Part shown: positions 5,461-7,184 of the stretch, one piece after another
Layout: every line of letters starts with the position of its first letter
How positions within the stretch are numbered: the first letter of the stretch is position 1
Assembly: GCA_030044075.1 (NCBI GenBank)
Contig: JASHWM010000053.1
Span: forward strand, 1-7,184
Direction of reading: 5' to 3'
DNA: 7,184 nucleotides
Source of the DNA: Candidatus Rhabdochlamydia sp.
GTDB lineage: Bacteria; Chlamydiota; Chlamydiia; Chlamydiales; Rhabdochlamydiaceae
The notes under the pieces: model-generated
The model's database searches: none
What the model was told of the DNA's origin: nothing
What the model saw: only the letters and a program-made list of their open reading frames with translations
Translations under genes and position numbers: made by a program

Positions 5461-7184
5461 ATGATCGGCCGCATTTTTGTAAGAGGTCTAGCAGCAATCC
5501 TTAGCCTCTTGACCAAGTTTTTCCTTTCTTTGCGTTATCGAGTAGAGGTTAAAGGGTTTGAAGAGATAAAAGGGAGTCTTTCGAAGGAAAAGGGGATCTT
5601 ATTCCTTCCCAACCACCCAGCTTCGATAGACCCTGTGATCTTAATGTCCATCCTTTGGCAGAGGTATCAGCTAACCCCTTTAATGTTAGATGCTTATTAT
5701 TATATCCCCTTCGTCCATCAGATTGTGAAGCTCTTTGGAGCGATCCCTCTCCCGGAGACGAAAAACTCTATCACCAGATGGAAGCAAAAAAGGGTCGATC
5801 GCTTCACGGATCAAATTGTGGAGGGTTTGCAAAAAGGGCAGAACTTTTTGATCTACCCATCCGGCAGGCTGAAACTAGGACCTTCTGAGCAGGTCGGCGG
5901 GGCTTCTTTAGTGCATACCGTTGTTCAAAAGGTCCCAGGTATGCAAGTTGTCTTGGTGAGGACAACGGGCTTATGGGGCAGCAGTTTTTCTAAGGCTTAC
6001 ACGGAGGCTTCTCCGAATTTTGGCAAAACACTTTGGAATGGGTGCAAGGTCCTCATAAAGAACGCCATTTTTTTTGTTCCCAGACGAAAAGTTGTTGTCG
6101 AATTTCAACTTCCGAAAGATTTTCCGGCATCTGGTTCTAAGATGGAGTGCAACCAGTATTTGGAAAAATGGTACAACATGCCTTTTCCACAAGAGGGGGA
6201 GCCTCTTTACAGAGTGTCCTACTTGTTTTGGAAGAAAGAGGTGTTTGCCCCGTACATGCGTGTGTATAAGCCAAACGAAAATGTGGCGATACCAGACCAG
6301 GTTAGGAATAAAGTCATCAAGAAGCTCTCAGATATCACAAAGCGGCCAGCCGATCAGATCAAACCTGAGATGTTTTTATCCCAGGACCTTGGAATTGACT
6401 CTTTGGACATGATGCACATTGTCTTATTTTTGGAGCAAAATTTCGATATCCAGGGCGTCCAGGCTGAGAAAATCCTCACGGTCCATGATGTTCTTTGCGC
6501 TGCTGTTGTAAAGAATCAGGGAGGTGAAAGACTATCCCGAATTACTGTTGCAGCTCCCAAAAGAGAAAAAATGCGTCCCGGGGTGGTTGGGCCGATCGGA
6601 GACACAGTCCAGGAAGCCTTTCTGAAAAATTGTAAGAGGATGCCCGGTTGCGTTGCGTGCGGCGATAGCATGTCTGGCGAACTGACCTATCGAAAGCTCT
6701 TCAGCGCCGTACTGCTTCTTTCCAAGAAAATTGAAGCGATGCCTGGAAAATATATCGGGATCTTATTGCCATCATCTGTTGCGGGGTACCTTACGATATT
6801 GTCGGTCTTATTTGCGAAAAAGGTCCCTGTCATGTTGAATTGGACAGCCGGCGTAAGAAGCTTAAACCATGCCAGCGACCTTCTTGAGCTAAAGACGGTG
6901 ATCACTTCTCTTAAGTTTTTGGAAAGACTGGAAGTTGATGACCTCGGAAAGATCGAGGACGCCTTCTCATTTTTAGAGGACATAAAAGAAGAGTTCTCTT
7001 TTAAACAAAAAATATTCTCTTTTTTCACCACTTTTCAACCTTATCAATTCCTGCATTTGAAGCTGCAATTGAACCTCTGCCGATCAGAGGACCAGGCAGT
7101 GATCCTCTTTACAAGCGGCACCGAGTCGCTGCCCAAGGCTGTCCCTCTTTCCCATGGGAACATCTTGAGCAATCAAAGAGCTGC
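5461..7184 (+). CDS. Aas-like fusion: lysophospholipid acyltransferase - ACP - acyl-ACP synthetase (3'-truncated)
   Basis: One open frame of 574 codons runs to the window edge without a stop. Residues about 1-250 are a PlsC-type acyltransferase: hydrophobic N-terminus, catalytic NHPASID (H52 and D57 of the HX4D motif), GAIPLPE near 93-99, and YPSGR (132-136) where Aas and PlsC proteins have PEGR or PEGTR. Residues about 277-350 are a whole acyl carrier protein domain, with S314 of LGIDSLDMM as phosphopantetheine site. From about 371 an AMP-forming adenylate ligase begins, reaching the phosphate-binding loop TSGTESLPKAVPLSH (551-565) before truncation. E. coli Aas joins an acyltransferase to an acyl-ACP synthetase that acylates lysophosphatidylethanolamine and uses bound ACP; in C. 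trachomatis the two enzymes are separate (CT775, CT776) by memory. Here all three seem to be joined, presumably at the inner membrane. The start is ATG 5461, with AAGGAG at 5448-5453 7 nt upstream. Frame continuity was checked codon by codon. Confidence 0.9.
   Translation, partial: MIGRIFVRGLAAILSLLTKFFLSLRYRVEVKGFEEIKGSLSKEKGILFLPNHPASIDPVILMSILWQRYQLTPLMLDAYYYIPFVHQIVKLFGAIPLPETKNSITRWKQKRVDRFTDQIVEGLQKGQNFLIYPSGRLKLGPSEQVGGASLVHTVVQKVPGMQVVLVRTTGLWGSSFSKAYTEASPNFGKTLWNGCKVLIKNAIFFVPRRKVVVEFQLPKDFPASGSKMECNQYLEKWYNMPFPQEGEPLYRVSYLFWKKEVFAPYMRVYKPNENVAIPDQVRNKVIKKLSDITKRPADQIKPEMFLSQDLGIDSLDMMHIVLFLEQNFDIQGVQAEKILTVHDVLCAAVVKNQGGERLSRITVAAPKREKMRPGVVGPIGDTVQEAFLKNCKRMPGCVACGDSMSGELTYRKLFSAVLLLSKKIEAMPGKYIGILLPSSVAGYLTILSVLFAKKVPVMLNWTAGVRSLNHASDLLELKTVITSLKFLERLEVDDLGKIEDAFSFLEDIKEEFSFKQKIFSFFTTFQPYQFLHLKLQLNLCRSEDQAVILFTSGTESLPKAVPLSHGNILSNQRA
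6289..6510 (+). other. Embedded acyl carrier protein domain within the fusion gene
   Basis: Residues about 277-350 of the fusion read like a free-standing ACP of about 75 residues: helix 1 (VRNKVIKKLSDITKR), an acidic loop ending QDLGIDSLD, helix 2 (MMHIVLFLEQNFDI) beginning right after S314, and a last helix from LTVHDVLCAAVV. The D-S-L core needed for 4'-phosphopantetheine transfer is intact. It lies between the acyltransferase and the adenylate ligase, so its arm could reach both. Whether it is modified, and whether it is loaded in cis, is inference. Confidence 0.88.

Noticed and set aside
6074..6412. 112-codon + strand frame overlapping the acyltransferase-ACP junction
   Set aside because: It is out of frame with the continuous 574-codon gene and its product is rich in Cys, Arg and Ser without any motif. 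It could suggest a frameshift, but the main frame stays open and motif-bearing on both sides.
6631..6660. Cys cluster C391-X5-C397-X2-C400 as a metal-binding site
   Set aside because: It lies at the start of the adenylate ligase domain, where a variable strand precedes the LTYRKL segment; three cysteines with no fourth ligand nearby are more likely chance.
6687..7031. 114-codon reverse-strand frame opposite the ligase domain
   Set aside because: It is antisense to the continuous AMP-ligase coding sequence; the forward frame carries recognisable motifs and this one none.

Overview
The window looks like a piece of chromosome from a member of the Chlamydiae, most likely an environmental (Parachlamydia/Waddlia/Simkania-like) lineage rather than Chlamydia itself. 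The argument is gene order plus protein type. A coiled-coil protein, RsfS (YbeB), FabF and a Nudix hydrolase followed by a PlsC-type acyltransferase and an acyl-ACP synthetase match, from memory, the order CT768-CT769-CT770-CT771 ... CT775-CT776 of C. trachomatis. The extra genes (a HAD phosphatase, nadD, bioY here, two small reverse-strand genes) and the fusion of the last two would set it apart. No database search was possible, so the assignment is an inference.

Region 1 (1-2351, + strand) is a tightly packed run: the 3' end of a coiled-coil protein gene, a HAD-IB phosphatase, nadD and rsfS. Spacing is 3 nt, then a 4-nt overlap, then 4 nt. Two consecutive genes use TTG starts. The run closes with a clear intrinsic terminator whose stem begins inside the rsfS stop codon. 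Region 2 (2401-4653, + strand) is a second unit: fabF, a Nudix (Ap4A hydrolase-like) gene coupled to it by an ATGA overlap, and bioY with its own strong ribosome binding site. Region 3 (4650-5271, - strand) holds two small unrecognised genes of 83 and 63 codons, each with a good Shine-Dalgarno. The 63-codon gene has a near-consensus sigma70-type promoter and a perfect 7-bp inverted repeat in its predicted leader. Region 4 (5461 to the window end, + strand) is a divergently placed large gene that runs off the edge.

The most interesting item is that last gene. One uninterrupted frame encodes an N-terminal lysophospholipid-type acyltransferase, then a complete acyl carrier protein domain with an LGIDSLD phosphopantetheine site, then the start of an AMP-forming acyl-ACP synthetase with its TSGT...PKAV...SH loop. 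This is an Aas enzyme with its own carrier protein built in, suggesting that fatty acid activation, carrier loading and lysophospholipid acylation take place on one polypeptide.

Functionally the window leans towards membrane lipid supply. FabF elongates acyl-ACP; BioY brings in biotin, the cofactor of acetyl-CoA carboxylase that feeds FabF with malonyl units; the Aas-like fusion would recycle fatty acids into phospholipid. nadD (NAD synthesis), rsfS (ribosome silencing) and the Nudix enzyme (Ap4A clearance) are housekeeping or stress functions. I see no tRNA, rRNA, CRISPR array, insertion sequence or phage gene. No gene-free stretch exceeds 300 bases.
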